Shown: positions 43,128 to 52,286 of the stretch, in pieces
Position numbering within the stretch: position 1 is the stretch's first letter
Layout: every line of letters begins with the position of its first letter
Source of the DNA: an uncultured Lachnospiraceae bacterium
GTDB taxonomy: Bacteria; Bacillota; Clostridia; Lachnospirales; Lachnospiraceae
Direction of reading: 5' to 3'
NCBI GenBank assembly: GCA_949740725.1
Contig: CATJIO010000126.1
Coordinates: forward strand, 18,875-82,874
Length of the DNA: 64,000 nucleotides
Made by a program: the position numbers and the translations under genes
Notes under the pieces: model-generated
What the model saw: the letters and a program-made list of their open reading frames with translations, nothing else
What the model was told of the DNA's origin: nothing
The model's database searches: none

Positions 43128-44114
43128 ATGAAGCTGGGCGTAGTGGGCAATGGGATGATTGTGAAACGGCTTTTGGAGGATGTGGAGGCTGTCAGGGGGA
43201 TTCAGCTGAAGGCTATCTGCGTGCGCAGAGGCAGCCTGGATCAGGGCCGGGAGCTGGCGGATCGGTATAAGATCCGGGAAATCTATACGGATTACTCCGT
43301 CTTTTTAACCAGGACAGACATTGATACGGTGTATATCGGGATTATCAGCAGCCTGCATTACCAGTATGCCAGGGAAGCGCTTCTGGCGGGGAAGCATGTG
43401 ATCTGCGAAAAGCCCTTTACCACAGAGTATGACGAAGCGGAGGATCTGATCCGCCTGGCGAAAGGGAAGAAGTTATTTTTGTGGGAGGCATGTAAGATTC
43501 CCTACTCCCGGAATTTCCAGGCAGTGAAGAAGAATCTGGGCCGTGTAGGTACGGTGAAGCTGGTGCAGTGCAATTATTCCAGACGCTCCAGCCGGTATGA
43601 CGCCTATAAAGCGGGGACGGTGCTTCCGGCCTTTGACCCGGAGCTGTCCGGCGGGTGCCTCTACGACATTAATATGTATAATCTTCACTTTACCGCCGCC
43701 CTTTTTGGCCGTCCGAAGTGGATACGCTACGCGGCAAATCTTGGTTACAACGGCATTGACACCTCTGGGGTGATTACCATGGGTTATGACGGTTTTCAGG
43801 CAGTGTGTTGCGGGTCCAAGGATTCGGATAGCCCCTGCTTCGGCCTGGTGCAGGGAGACGAGGGCTGTCTGAGGGTAGAGGGGCCGGTTAGCTCCTGCAG
43901 CCGGACGGAGTTTTTTCACCATGGTTCCTGTAAGGTGCTCAGCGAGGATACTCAGCCAGGGAGTTTGACCCCGGAGATGAGGGAGTTTGAACGGCAGCTG
44001 TCCCAGGGAGATTATCAGGCTTGCTATGATCTGCTGGGTCAGACCTTGTTGGTGATGGAGCTGCTGGTAACTGCCCGAAAGGATGCCGGGATAGTGTTTG
44101 GAACGGATATGTAG
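43128..44114 (+). CDS. Gfo/Idh/MocA family oxidoreductase
   Basis: The 328-aa protein has an N-terminal Rossmann domain (MKLGVVGNGMIVKRLL) and the EKP motif (HVICEKPFTTEYDEAEDLI) of the Gfo/Idh/MocA family, followed by a beta-rich C-terminal domain with GGCLYDINMYNLHFTAAL. It uses NAD(P)H to oxidise or reduce a sugar or cyclitol derivative. The glycine pattern is GxGMI, slightly loose compared with GxGxxG. Substrate unknown. It overlaps or abuts the PAP2 gene and may share a transcript with it. Confidence 0.85.
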   Translation: MKLGVVGNGMIVKRLLEDVEAVRGIQLKAICVRRGSLDQGRELADRYKIREIYTDYSVFLTRTDIDTVYIGIISSLHYQYAREALLAGKHVICEKPFTTEYDEAEDLIRLAKGKKLFLWEACKIPYSRNFQAVKKNLGRVGTVKLVQCNYSRRSSRYDAYKAGTVLPAFDPELSGGCLYDINMYNLHFTAALFGRPKWIRYAANLGYNGIDTSGVITMGYDGFQAVCCGSKDSDSPCFGLVQGDEGCLRVEGPVSSCSRTEFFHHGSCKVLSEDTQPGSLTPEMREFERQLSQGDYQACYDLLGQTLLVMELLVTARKDAGIVFGTDM

Positions 44115-44158
44115 TGGAATTTCATGATTTTTTCATAGAAAGAATAGGTACAGAAAGA

Positions 44159-44698
44159 ATGGGAATAGAATTTTGGATTCTTCATCAGCTGCAGAAGCTT
44201 CACGGGCCAATTTTGGATGAACTGATGGTGATGATTACCTTTCTAGGAGATAAGGGATGGGTGTGGATCGCCACAGGCCTGATTTTATGTGCGCATCCAA
44301 GGACAAGGCCATGTGGAATCGGGGTGCTGCTTTCTCTTTTGGCAGGATTCCTTCTGGGGAACTGCCTGTTAAAGAATCTGGTGCACCGCAGCCGGCCTTG
44401 CTGGCTGGCGGAGCCGGAGCTTCCTCTGTTAATCGCTGTCCCTGGGGATTATTCCTTTCCTTCTGGCCACACCCTAGCCAGCGTTGAGTCAGCGGTTACT
44501 ATCTATTTCTATCGTAAAAAATGGGGGATTGCCGCACTGGCGCTGGCCGCGCTGATCGGGTTTTCCAGGCTGTATCTTTTCGTCCATTTTCCCACCGATG
44601 TGCTGGCAGGCCTTCTCCTGGGGATAGGAATCGCCTTTGGGGTTCACTGGGGAATGGAGCAATACAGGGAAAAACGGGAAATGTGTAAAGATGCATAA
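44159..44698 (+). CDS. PAP2 family membrane phosphatase
   Basis: The 179-aa membrane protein has the three PAP2 motifs: KNLVHRSRP, PSGH (in YSFPSGHTLASVES) and SRLYLFVHFPTD. These form the acid phosphatase site that removes phosphate from lipid phosphates such as undecaprenyl diphosphate or phosphatidic acid. Four to five hydrophobic segments place the site on the outer face. I chose ATG 44159 because its start fits the usual family N-terminus; a GTG at 44114, overlapping the preceding stop, would give 194 aa. Neither start has a strong ribosome-binding site. Confidence 0.8.
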   Translation: MGIEFWILHQLQKLHGPILDELMVMITFLGDKGWVWIATGLILCAHPRTRPCGIGVLLSLLAGFLLGNCLLKNLVHRSRPCWLAEPELPLLIAVPGDYSFPSGHTLASVESAVTIYFYRKKWGIAALALAALIGFSRLYLFVHFPTDVLAGLLLGIGIAFGVHWGMEQYREKREMCKDA

Positions 44699-44728
44699 AA
44701 CGCCCTTATACAGAAAGCAGGTGGCAAT

Positions 44729-45763
44729 ATGGATGAACGGTTGACCGAGGTGCTTCCAGGCCTCTACCGGCTGGTGCTCTCCAGCAATTATAATAACATT
44801 AACAAAATTAATATTTTTATCCTACCAGGGAAGAATCCAAAGAAGGATCGAAGCCTGGTTGTGGATGTGGGTTTTCACGACGAGGACTGTATGGTAAAGC
44901 TGGAGCGGGCCATGAAGAGCTTGGGAATCCCATTTCCTAAGCTGGATGTATTTCTCACCCATAAGCATCAGGATCACTGCGGATTGGCTCACACCGTGGA
45001 ACGGATGGGGGCTAAGATCTATATGAGTCCAGGGGAAGGAAGACACCATTACGACTGTCTCCATTATAATGAGCAGAGCTATCAGGATCAGGCCAGCGTC
45101 CTTAGGTATGCGGGAATTACTATGGAAAGGACACCCAAGCTGTGGGAGATGTTTACCTCGGCGGTAAAGGAGGATACGCTGAAGGAGTTCAGCATTTCTC
45201 AGTTTCCGTATCTTCCGGTGCATACGAGGGATCCCTTTTGCTATGGGGAGTATGTGCTGGAGGCCATTCCGCTAAAGGGGCACACCTTCGGCCAGATGGG
45301 CCTGGTGGACAAAAAGTCCAGAGTGTTTTTCTGCGGGGATCAGATTATCCGGGGGATTGTGCCCATCGTAGCTACCAGCTATAAAGATGAGCACCTTTTG
45401 CAGGGGTATTTTCGATCCCTGAAACATGCCAAGGAGAATTTAAAGGATTGCTGTTTTTTCCCGGCCCACAATGGGATGATTCAAGGGGAGGATGTGGAGC
45501 GTGTGATCAATCACATTGTCTTCGCCTATCTGGAAAAGATACAGCTCATCCGCCAACTGGTGCGACATGGAAGGGTTCCCATGACAGTGGTCCAGATTGC
45601 CATGCTTGCCTACGGGATGCAGGAGCTGCCCCGGACGCAAGAACAGTTTGTATTCTTGAAAATGATTACCAGTAAGACTTTTTCCTGCCTGGAATACCTT
45701 TTGGATGAGGATTTCGTGATGCGGGAGGAAAGGGATGGTGTACTTTACTGGGAGGCAGGATAA
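44729..45763 (+). CDS. Metallo-beta-lactamase-fold hydrolase
   Basis: The 344-aa protein has the MBL zinc motif HKHQDH (His78, His80, Asp82, His83) in VFLTHKHQDHCGLAH, then a His in LKGHTFGQMGLVD and the FFCGDQII strand that precedes the bridging Asp. The fold hydrolyses lactones, thioesters or phosphodiesters. The C-terminal 100 residues are helical (AYLEKIQLIRQLVRHGRVPM) and could be a substrate lid or a small winged helix. It is preceded by AAAGCAGGTGGC. The function is unassigned. It lies just before the folT riboswitch promoter. Confidence 0.8.
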   Translation: MDERLTEVLPGLYRLVLSSNYNNINKINIFILPGKNPKKDRSLVVDVGFHDEDCMVKLERAMKSLGIPFPKLDVFLTHKHQDHCGLAHTVERMGAKIYMSPGEGRHHYDCLHYNEQSYQDQASVLRYAGITMERTPKLWEMFTSAVKEDTLKEFSISQFPYLPVHTRDPFCYGEYVLEAIPLKGHTFGQMGLVDKKSRVFFCGDQIIRGIVPIVATSYKDEHLLQGYFRSLKHAKENLKDCCFFPAHNGMIQGEDVERVINHIVFAYLEKIQLIRQLVRHGRVPMTVVQIAMLAYGMQELPRTQEQFVFLKMITSKTFSCLEYLLDEDFVMREERDGVLYWEAG

Positions 45764-45771
45764 AATATTGC

Positions 45772-45799
45772 TTGCATTTTTCCAGACTTTCAGTATAAT
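45772..45799 (+). promoter_or_regulatory. Sigma-A promoter of folT
   Basis: TTGCAT (45772-45777), 16 nt, perfect TATAAT (45794-45799). The riboswitch begins about 50 nt after the likely start site. Confidence 0.7.
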
Positions 45800-45853
45800 C
45801 ATAACTGATGGGCGCGGCGCAATGCCGGGATCCGCATACAATATTATAAGAAT

Positions 45854-45971
45854 GCAGAGTAGATTTGTGCGCGTTAAGTGCCGGCTGAACAGGGAGTTGT
45901 CAGCGGGACGAAAAGAAATTGCTTGGCGTATCCAGAAAGATTCTTGCGGTGCACAGATCGCATCCCGCTGC
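45854..45971 (+). ncRNA. Tetrahydrofolate (THF) riboswitch
   Basis: The leader of the folT gene carries the THF aptamer signature: GCAGAGTAG, then GTGCGCGTTAAGTG in the core, and at the far end GCGGTGCACAGAT and CGCATCC before CGCTGC. GCAG (45854-45857) closes with CTGC (45968-45971), and ATTTGTGC pairs with GCACAGAT. The gene downstream is a folate transporter, the usual target. In Firmicutes this riboswitch mostly hides the ribosome-binding site on binding reduced folate; here CTCCT (45987-45991) can pair with the AGGAG of folT. Confidence 0.85.
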
Positions 45972-46030
45972 AATAAGAGAGTTATCTCCTAATTGTAGTA
46001 GTATGAGTTCTGCAAAGGAGGTAATTTTTT

Positions 46031-46600
46031 ATGAAGAGATTAGCAACTTTGTTCACTCAGTCCTACCAGGAAATCCGCCATGTGCAGACGATCACTGCCT
46101 GCGCAATGTTCGGTGCTCTTTCCGTAGTCCTTGGGTATTTTACCCTGGATCTGGGGCCGTATCTGAAGCTGGGTTTCTCCAGTATTCCCAATCGTTTAGT
46201 GGATTATCTTTTTGGGCCGGTGACAGGCGGTATTTATGGAGGCATGCTGGATGTATTAAAATACATCGCAAAGCCTACCGGCCCCTTTTTCCCAGGGTTT
46301 ACCTTTGACGCTATGTTGGCGGGCGTATTGTTTGGAAGCATCCTGTACCGGAGGCCTCTTACCTTAAGACGGGTCCTTGCGGCAAAGCTGGCGGTTATTC
46401 TGGTGTGCAATGTATTCTTTAACACCTTGTGGATGTCTATGCTTTATGGCAAAGGATTTATGGTGCTTTTACCGGCCAGGCTCTTTAAGAACCTGATTAT
46501 GTGGCCGGTGGATTCCCTTCTTTTCTTTTCTGTGGGGCAGATGTTGGAGCGGGGAGGGGTATTCCGTGCCATTAAAAAGGGGAAGGCGGGGTTATTCTGA
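46031..46600 (+). CDS. folT: Folate ECF transporter S component FolT
   Basis: The 189-aa membrane protein has about six hydrophobic segments and the FolT-type pattern: KLGFSSIPNRLVDYLFGPVTGG near the start and LPARLFKNLIMWPVDSLLFF near the end. It binds folate and works with a shared EcfA-EcfT energy module, which is not in this window. A THF riboswitch precedes it, so it is expressed when reduced folate is low. AAAGGAGG lies 8 nt before the ATG. Confidence 0.9.
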   Translation: MKRLATLFTQSYQEIRHVQTITACAMFGALSVVLGYFTLDLGPYLKLGFSSIPNRLVDYLFGPVTGGIYGGMLDVLKYIAKPTGPFFPGFTFDAMLAGVLFGSILYRRPLTLRRVLAAKLAVILVCNVFFNTLWMSMLYGKGFMVLLPARLFKNLIMWPVDSLLFFSVGQMLERGGVFRAIKKGKAGLF

Positions 46601-46714
46601 TGCTGCAGACCATCTGCGGTGGCGATTCTTGCTATGTCAGGGGCAGCTAGAGCTTTGCGGGGGCAGAGAGGTAGAAGCGCAGCCTGATGGTTATTCCCAA
46701 TATTTCCATTACCT

Positions 46715-46743
46715 TTGACTTTAGCTAGTGAAAATGGTATAAT
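46715..46743 (+). promoter_or_regulatory. Strong sigma-A promoter of the kinase/binding-protein genes
   Basis: TTGACT (46715-46720), 17 nt, TATAAT (46738-46743), the closest to consensus in this part of the window. It lies 43 nt before the kinase start. Confidence 0.8.
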
Positions 46744-46785
46744 TAGGGAAATAACAAGAGCAGATGTCTATATGGGGGTTGCGAA

Positions 46786-49338
46786 TTGAAAGAGAGAGAG
46801 AATAGGAAGTTCATCATTCCCATACTTCTGGTGTTTTGCCTATTAGGATTCGCTGTGTTTTCCGTGGCCAGAAGAATCTCAGAGGAGATGTCGAGGTCTG
46901 CCATCGAGAATCTTGAGGAAAGCCTAAAGCTGATTCGAAATACTATCGAGGCAGTCTACAATGAAGAAGCGGGGTTTCAGAAGATGTTAGCCGCAGAGCT
47001 GGCTGCCATGGAAGAGCCGGAAAATTTCATTTTAGCCTATAACCGGAACAAGACCATGGTAAAGCTTTCGTTGGTTCCTGCCGGGGAGACCCAGGGGGTT
47101 TCTAATACTGGCGAGGCTTTTTCGGCGGAAGAGCTGGATTTTTCCAAAGGCTACACTATCGGCGATCTGCCGATTTCCAAGTCCTATGTTAATAGTATGG
47201 GAGCTTGGGCTTATACCATGGAGTGCCCGGTGATCCGGGATGGGGAGGAGATTGCCAAATTTTATGTGGAGTACATTTATGAGTCTCTGGAGGATGTCCT
47301 CCCAGACAAATTATATAATGGCAGCGCCAGCATCTTTGTGATGGACAGTGACAGCCAGCGGCTCGTACTTAAGCCTAAGAATGGGGTGGAGCGATCAGCG
47401 GGGAACGTGAACCTGGAAGATTTCTACCGAGGAAATAATATTCTGGAGGAGGATATACAGAATGAAGTCGCCAGATGTATCCAAAATGGAAAGAATATTC
47501 TCTTTTACCACGATATCCAGGGAAAGGCGTCTCTGATCTATATGTGGGCGGTGAATGAAGGTTCAGTCTATCTCATTGGATTTGTGCCCATCGAGGCGAT
47601 CCAGCGAGAGGGAAGCGCAGTGAATCAGAATATCCTGATTGTGGTGATTATTATGCTGGCCGCATTTTTCCTGTGCTGTGGAGTGTACTTCTTTAATGAA
47701 CGGCAACAAGCGAGGATCCGGAAAGAGCAGGAGATAGAGAGGGAAATCTACAGCCAACAGCTGGCAGAGGCTTTACAGGCGGCTCAGATTGCCAATCAGT
47801 CGAAGACCACCTTTCTCTCAAATATGTCCCATGATATCCGCACACCGATGAACGCGATCCTGGGATTTACCACCCTTTTGGCAAAAGATGCAGATTCTCC
47901 AGACAAAGTGCATGAGTACACAAAAAAAATTACTACTTCCAGCCAGCATCTGTTAAGCTTGATTAATGACGTGCTGGATGTCTCTAAAATTGAGAGCGGC
48001 AAGGTGGTATTGACCTTGGGAGAATTTACCCTGAATGACCTGGTCTCCTCGGTGGACGCCATTATCCGTCCGGCGGCGAAAGCTAGAAGGCAGGAGTTTC
48101 ATGTTTCGGTCAAAGGGGTTTTGAACGAATATCTGGTGGGCGATGAGACCAGGCTGAATCAAATTCTGATTAACCTCCTCTCTAATGCGGTAAAATATAC
48201 TCAGGAGGGGGGAAGTATCTGGTTCCGCATCATCGGATTGCCTCAGCGTTCCAGCCAATACGAGCATATCCGGATTGAGGTGGAGGACAATGGCTACGGT
48301 ATGACGCCGGAGTACCTGGTGACGATTTTTGACGCTTTTACCCGGGCGGAGAATAGCACTACCAATAAGGTTCAGGGAACCGGCCTTGGGATGGCGATCA
48401 CGAAAAATATTGTCGAATTAATGGGCGGAACTATTGACGTTACCAGCCAGGAAGGAGTGGGAAGCCTCTTTATCGTGGAACTGGAGCTTCGTATCCCGGA
48501 TCGGGAGATCGATGAACAGTTTTGGGCGAAATATAAGATTTCCAGGATCCTGGCTGTGGATGACGAGGAAGATGCCCGGAAGAATATCCAGGTCTTGATC
48601 GAAAATGCCGGAATTCGTGCAGATACTGCGTCTGGAATGGAGGAGGCCATGGCGCTCCTGAGGGCAGAGAGAGCGCAGGGCAGGGATTACCGGGTGATTC
48701 TTCTGGATTACAAATTGCCTGGCGTCAATGGGATTGAGTTGGCCAGGATAATTCGGGAAGAGATAGGGGATTCTGCGATTATTTTGTTGCTGACTTCCTA
48801 CGACTGGGAAGGTGTGGAGGAGGAAGCTCTCAATGCGGGAATTGATGGATTCCTAGCCAAGCCATTTTTTGTATCTGCCTTAAAAGAAAAGATCCTGGAG
48901 CTTCAACGAAAGGACAGTGGAGCTCATGACCCGAAGGATCAAGGAGAAATGGTTTCGATCAGGGGACTCCATTTTCTGGCAGCTGAAGATAATGAGATTA
49001 ATGCAGAGATCCTTTTGGAGCTCTTTGAAATTGAGGAGGCTACCTGTGAGGTGATGGAGAATGGGCGTCTGGTGGTGGAGCGCTTTATGCGCGCCCTGCC
49101 TGGGGAATTTGACGCGGTGCTGATGGATGTCCAGATGCCAGTGATGAATGGTTATGAGGCTACACGGGCGATTCGGGCGTTAGATCGGGAGGATGCCAAG
49201 ACCATTCCTATTATCGCCATGACGGCCAATGCCTTTGCAGAAGATGTGAGGGATGCGATCAATGCAGGGATGAATGCCCATGTAGCTAAGCCGATTGATA
49301 TGGAATTGTTAAAGAAAACCGTGAATCAGTTTCTGTAG
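46786..49338 (+). CDS. Hybrid sensor histidine kinase with two receiver domains
   Basis: This 850-aa protein has a membrane helix at about 9-27 and a second at about 283-303, so residues 30-280 form an extracellular sensor of Cache-like length. Then come HisKA with His349 in NMSHDIRTPMNAIL, an HATPase_c domain (NLLSNAVKYT, EDNGYGMT, TGLGMAI) and two receiver domains with phospho-Asp641 (LLDYKLPG) and Asp781 (LMDVQMPV). It has no DNA-binding output, so phosphate should pass on to a separate protein. The start is TTG 46786; no ATG lies near the first membrane helix. The following gene is a solute-binding lipoprotein that may present the ligand. No separate response regulator is beside it. Confidence 0.88.
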   Translation: MKERENRKFIIPILLVFCLLGFAVFSVARRISEEMSRSAIENLEESLKLIRNTIEAVYNEEAGFQKMLAAELAAMEEPENFILAYNRNKTMVKLSLVPAGETQGVSNTGEAFSAEELDFSKGYTIGDLPISKSYVNSMGAWAYTMECPVIRDGEEIAKFYVEYIYESLEDVLPDKLYNGSASIFVMDSDSQRLVLKPKNGVERSAGNVNLEDFYRGNNILEEDIQNEVARCIQNGKNILFYHDIQGKASLIYMWAVNEGSVYLIGFVPIEAIQREGSAVNQNILIVVIIMLAAFFLCCGVYFFNERQQARIRKEQEIEREIYSQQLAEALQAAQIANQSKTTFLSNMSHDIRTPMNAILGFTTLLAKDADSPDKVHEYTKKITTSSQHLLSLINDVLDVSKIESGKVVLTLGEFTLNDLVSSVDAIIRPAAKARRQEFHVSVKGVLNEYLVGDETRLNQILINLLSNAVKYTQEGGSIWFRIIGLPQRSSQYEHIRIEVEDNGYGMTPEYLVTIFDAFTRAENSTTNKVQGTGLGMAITKNIVELMGGTIDVTSQEGVGSLFIVELELRIPDREIDEQFWAKYKISRILAVDDEEDARKNIQVLIENAGIRADTASGMEEAMALLRAERAQGRDYRVILLDYKLPGVNGIELARIIREEIGDSAIILLLTSYDWEGVEEEALNAGIDGFLAKPFFVSALKEKILELQRKDSGAHDPKDQGEMVSIRGLHFLAAEDNEINAEILLELFEIEEATCEVMENGRLVVERFMRALPGEFDAVLMDVQMPVMNGYEATRAIRALDREDAKTIPIIAMTANAFAEDVRDAINAGMNAHVAKPIDMELLKKTVNQFL

Positions 49339-49389
49339 AAAGACAGGCAGTAGAACAGCCGGAAGGCTATGGATTTAGAGGAGGCGGGG

Positions 49390-50694
49390 ATGAAACAAAC
49401 CTGGAAAAGTTGGATCATTGGGTTAACAGCAGCCAGTCTGCTTCTGGCTATGGCGGCATGCGGACAGAAGAAAAGTGGGATCAATCTGGTAGAGGACGAC
49501 GGCGGGGAAAAGACTACAGTGAATTTCTTCGGGCCTTTGGGAAGATCGGATCCCGATTCGGGGAATGTGGCAGTGTCTGCCCAGGAGCGAACCATTAAGA
49601 TGGCGGAAGAGCAGTTGAATGCCAAGATGGATTACCGGACCTATATGGCTGAGGATCATACGGAGAAAACCTATGATGATGTAGTTTTGGATCGAATCCA
49701 TAACAACATGGATGATCTATACCTGCTGAATCCGGACACGATTCAGATCTTGGGTGAAGAAGGAGAGTTGGTGGATCTGTCTAGCCTGGAGAATACGGCG
49801 AATTTAAGAGATGTGGTCAGGACGGCCAACACGGTGAATGGAAAGTTGGTGGCAATTCCCCAGGAGGTGGTGGCCTACGGCCTCTTTATAAACCGGGATA
49901 TGTTTGAACAATACCAGCTGGATCCGCCCAACACACCGGAGGAATTTTTGGAGTGTTGCCGCGTTTTCAAAGAAAATGGGATTGAGACGCCGGTGGGCGC
50001 GAACCGGTGGTGGCTGGAGTGCTTTGTACTGGCGCACGCTTACGCCCAGCTGTACAATGGAGGCGATACCCAGGAGCAGGTGCAGGACTTAAACAGCGGG
50101 AAGATAAAGTACAGCGACCTTTTGCGCCCCGGCTTTGAATTTTTACAGGAACTAATCGATGAGGGCTATATTGACGCGAAAACGGCCCTGACTTATGAGG
50201 CAATCGACGGAGAGGGGCCAGATTTTCTGGCCCAGAAAACCCCGATGGTCATGGCTTACTGGGCGGCGGCAAATTCAGACGCCCTTTACGGAAAACCAGA
50301 TTTTTCCATGGAGGTGATCGGATTTCCCAGCAGCTATGGTCAGATGCCGGTGCTCTCCATCTCCGGATATGGCGTCAATACTGATGGAGAAAACCGGGAG
50401 ATGGCTATGAAGATGTTGGACATTATGCTCTCCGATGAAGCCCTCAAGATGTACACGGAAATCAACCGGGTGATCTCACCATCGAAAAATGTTGATGTGG
50501 AGTGCATTGATGCCCTTAAGCCCTTGAAACAGCGGATTAATGAAGGGGTATATGTGCTGGGTTCCAATGCAAGTATGAAGGTGGAACAGTGGGGAAATCT
50601 CTGCTTAGTTGTCCGGAAGCTGATGGATGGGGCTTCTGTGGAGGAATGCCTGGCGGAGTTTGACCAGTTGCAGCAGGAGTCGCTGGAGAAGTAG
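49390..50694 (+). CDS. Solute-binding lipoprotein (SBP_bac_1), probable sensor partner
   Basis: The 434-aa protein has a lipobox ending AMAAC and a type 1 extracellular solute-binding fold: TTVNFFGPLG and KMAEEQLNAKMDY at the start, NTPEEFLECCRVFKENGIETP and MVMAYWAAANSD in the middle, GYGVNTDGENREMAMKMLDIM near the end. It resembles sugar-binding ABC components, but no permease or ATPase gene is next to it. It lies 51 nt after the hybrid kinase, so a role as a ligand-presenting partner for that kinase is likely. I chose ATG 49390 with GAGGAGG 5 nt upstream. Confidence 0.82.
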   Translation: MKQTWKSWIIGLTAASLLLAMAACGQKKSGINLVEDDGGEKTTVNFFGPLGRSDPDSGNVAVSAQERTIKMAEEQLNAKMDYRTYMAEDHTEKTYDDVVLDRIHNNMDDLYLLNPDTIQILGEEGELVDLSSLENTANLRDVVRTANTVNGKLVAIPQEVVAYGLFINRDMFEQYQLDPPNTPEEFLECCRVFKENGIETPVGANRWWLECFVLAHAYAQLYNGGDTQEQVQDLNSGKIKYSDLLRPGFEFLQELIDEGYIDAKTALTYEAIDGEGPDFLAQKTPMVMAYWAAANSDALYGKPDFSMEVIGFPSSYGQMPVLSISGYGVNTDGENREMAMKMLDIMLSDEALKMYTEINRVISPSKNVDVECIDALKPLKQRINEGVYVLGSNASMKVEQWGNLCLVVRKLMDGASVEECLAEFDQLQQESLEK

Positions 50695-50727
50695 TAGTTG
50701 AACATGCGAAAGGAGATTAGAAATTAT

Positions 50728-51567
50728 ATGAGTGAAAATTGTACCCATGACTGCAGTTCCTGTGGGGAAAACTGCAGCAGCAGGACGGCGGAGCAGACCA
50801 GCTTTCTGGAGCCTCTCCATCCGGCCAGTTCAGTTAAAAAGGTGATTGGCGTGGTAAGCGGCAAAGGAGGCGTAGGGAAATCCCTGGTGACCTCTATGCT
50901 GGCAGTAGCCATGAACCATAAGAATAAACGGACAGCTATTCTGGATGCGGATATTACCGGCCCCTCTATCCCTAAGGCTTTCGGGCTGGATGAGGAGATG
51001 GTGAGGATGACTTCAGACGGCGCGTTGATGATGCCAGTGCGGACCATGAATGGGATACAGGTGATGTCGGCTAACCTTCTTTTGGATCATGCCACGGATC
51101 CAGTGATCTGGAGAGGTCCAGTGATCGCAGGGGCGGTGAAGCAGTTCTGGGGAGAAACCCTGTGGAAAGACATTGACTACATGTTTGTGGATATGCCTCC
51201 AGGCACTGGGGATGTGCCGTTGACGGTGTTCCAGTCTCTTCCAGTGGATGGTATTATTATCGTGGCCTCCCCTCAGGAGTTGGTGTCTATGATTGTAGCA
51301 AAGGCGGTGAATATGGCAGAGAAGATGGATATCCCTATCATCGGCATTGTGGAAAATATGAGCTATCTGGAGTGCCCGGAATGCGGGAAGCAGATTGCCG
51401 TATTTGGGGAGAGCCATATTGATGAAGTGGCGGCAGAGCACGGGATAAAGGTGCTGGCTAAGCTTCCCATAGATCCGAAGATCGCTCAGTTGGTGGACGC
51501 AGGAAAGATCGAATATCTGGAAGAGAGCTGGATGGATGATGCTGTGAATGCAGTGGAAGGGATATAA
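50728..51567 (+). CDS. mrp: Mrp/NBP35-type P-loop ATPase, Fe-S carrier
   Basis: The 279-aa protein has an N-terminal Cys-rich segment (HDCSSCGENC), a P-loop GKGGVGKS with the deviant Walker A of the MRP/MinD group, DADITGPSIP, VDMPPGTGDVPLT and a CPECG pair (about residues 218-222). It carries or delivers iron-sulphur clusters using ATP. I chose ATG 50728 as the family start; ATG 50704 would add eight residues. AGGAG is 12 nt upstream, a long spacing. It follows the binding-protein gene after 33 nt. Confidence 0.9.
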   Translation: MSENCTHDCSSCGENCSSRTAEQTSFLEPLHPASSVKKVIGVVSGKGGVGKSLVTSMLAVAMNHKNKRTAILDADITGPSIPKAFGLDEEMVRMTSDGALMMPVRTMNGIQVMSANLLLDHATDPVIWRGPVIAGAVKQFWGETLWKDIDYMFVDMPPGTGDVPLTVFQSLPVDGIIIVASPQELVSMIVAKAVNMAEKMDIPIIGIVENMSYLECPECGKQIAVFGESHIDEVAAEHGIKVLAKLPIDPKIAQLVDAGKIEYLEESWMDDAVNAVEGI

Positions 51568-51579
51568 GGATACCGGACC

Positions 51580-52284
51580 ATGAGCAGCATGAATCATAAA
51601 AATGAATTGAACCAATCCATTGTCAGCGTTCCGGATACTGTGGAGGTGCCGGAAAGCCTGGTTCATGTAGGACGGCAGTTCCAGCAAATTATGATGATGT
51701 ATACCTGTGCCATACGAGAGGTGAAAACTAAGCTGGAAGTGTTAAATGACGAGCTTTCCGTGCGAAATCTGCGCAATCCCATCGAGATGATTAAGTCCAG
51801 GATCAAGAAACCTGCCAGCATTATCGAAAAGCTGTACCGCCGAGGACTTCCTATATCCTTAGAGTCAGTGGTGAACAATCTGGATGACGTGGCAGGGATC
51901 CGGGTAATCTGCTCCTTTGTAGATGACATCTACCAGGTAGCGGATATGCTGATCCGCCAGGATGATGTCCATGTGATCGCCATTAAGGACTACATTAAAA
52001 ATCCTAAGGCCAACGGATATCGAAGTTACCATATGATCATTGAGGTTCCGGTATTTTTTTCCGACAGAAAGAAGCCTATGCGGGTGGAGGTACAGATCCG
52101 CACGATTGCCATGGACTTTTGGGCCAGTCTGGAACATCAGCTTAAATATAAGAAGGAATTGCCAGATGGCCCAGAGATCAGCAGTGAATTAAAAAAATGC
52201 GCGGATGTGATTTCTCAGACCGACGAGAAGATGCTGGCGATCCGGAAGCGGATTGAGGCACAGGGGATAGAAGTGAAGGAGTAA
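51580..52284 (+). CDS. Small alarmone synthetase (RelQ/YjbM-like)
   Basis: The 234-aa protein is a single-domain GTP pyrophosphokinase, without the hydrolase and TGS/ACT parts of Rel. It has LDDVAGIRVICSF, DYIKNPKANGYRSYHMII and VEVQIRTIAMDFWASLEHQLKYK, the synthetase motifs with the metal-binding Asp and Glu. It makes (p)ppGpp from ATP and GTP or GDP and adjusts growth to stress. It follows the mrp gene after 12 nt. Its terminator lies inside the 3' end of the convergent GNAT gene. Confidence 0.9.
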   Translation: MSSMNHKNELNQSIVSVPDTVEVPESLVHVGRQFQQIMMMYTCAIREVKTKLEVLNDELSVRNLRNPIEMIKSRIKKPASIIEKLYRRGLPISLESVVNNLDDVAGIRVICSFVDDIYQVADMLIRQDDVHVIAIKDYIKNPKANGYRSYHMIIEVPVFFSDRKKPMRVEVQIRTIAMDFWASLEHQLKYKKELPDGPEISSELKKCADVISQTDEKMLAIRKRIEAQGIEVKE

Positions 52285-52286
52285 TC

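Noticed and set aside
45735..46308. Open frames on the + strand across the folT leader
   Set aside because: They overlap the promoter, the THF riboswitch and the folT start, have no ribosome-binding site and no family-like sequence.
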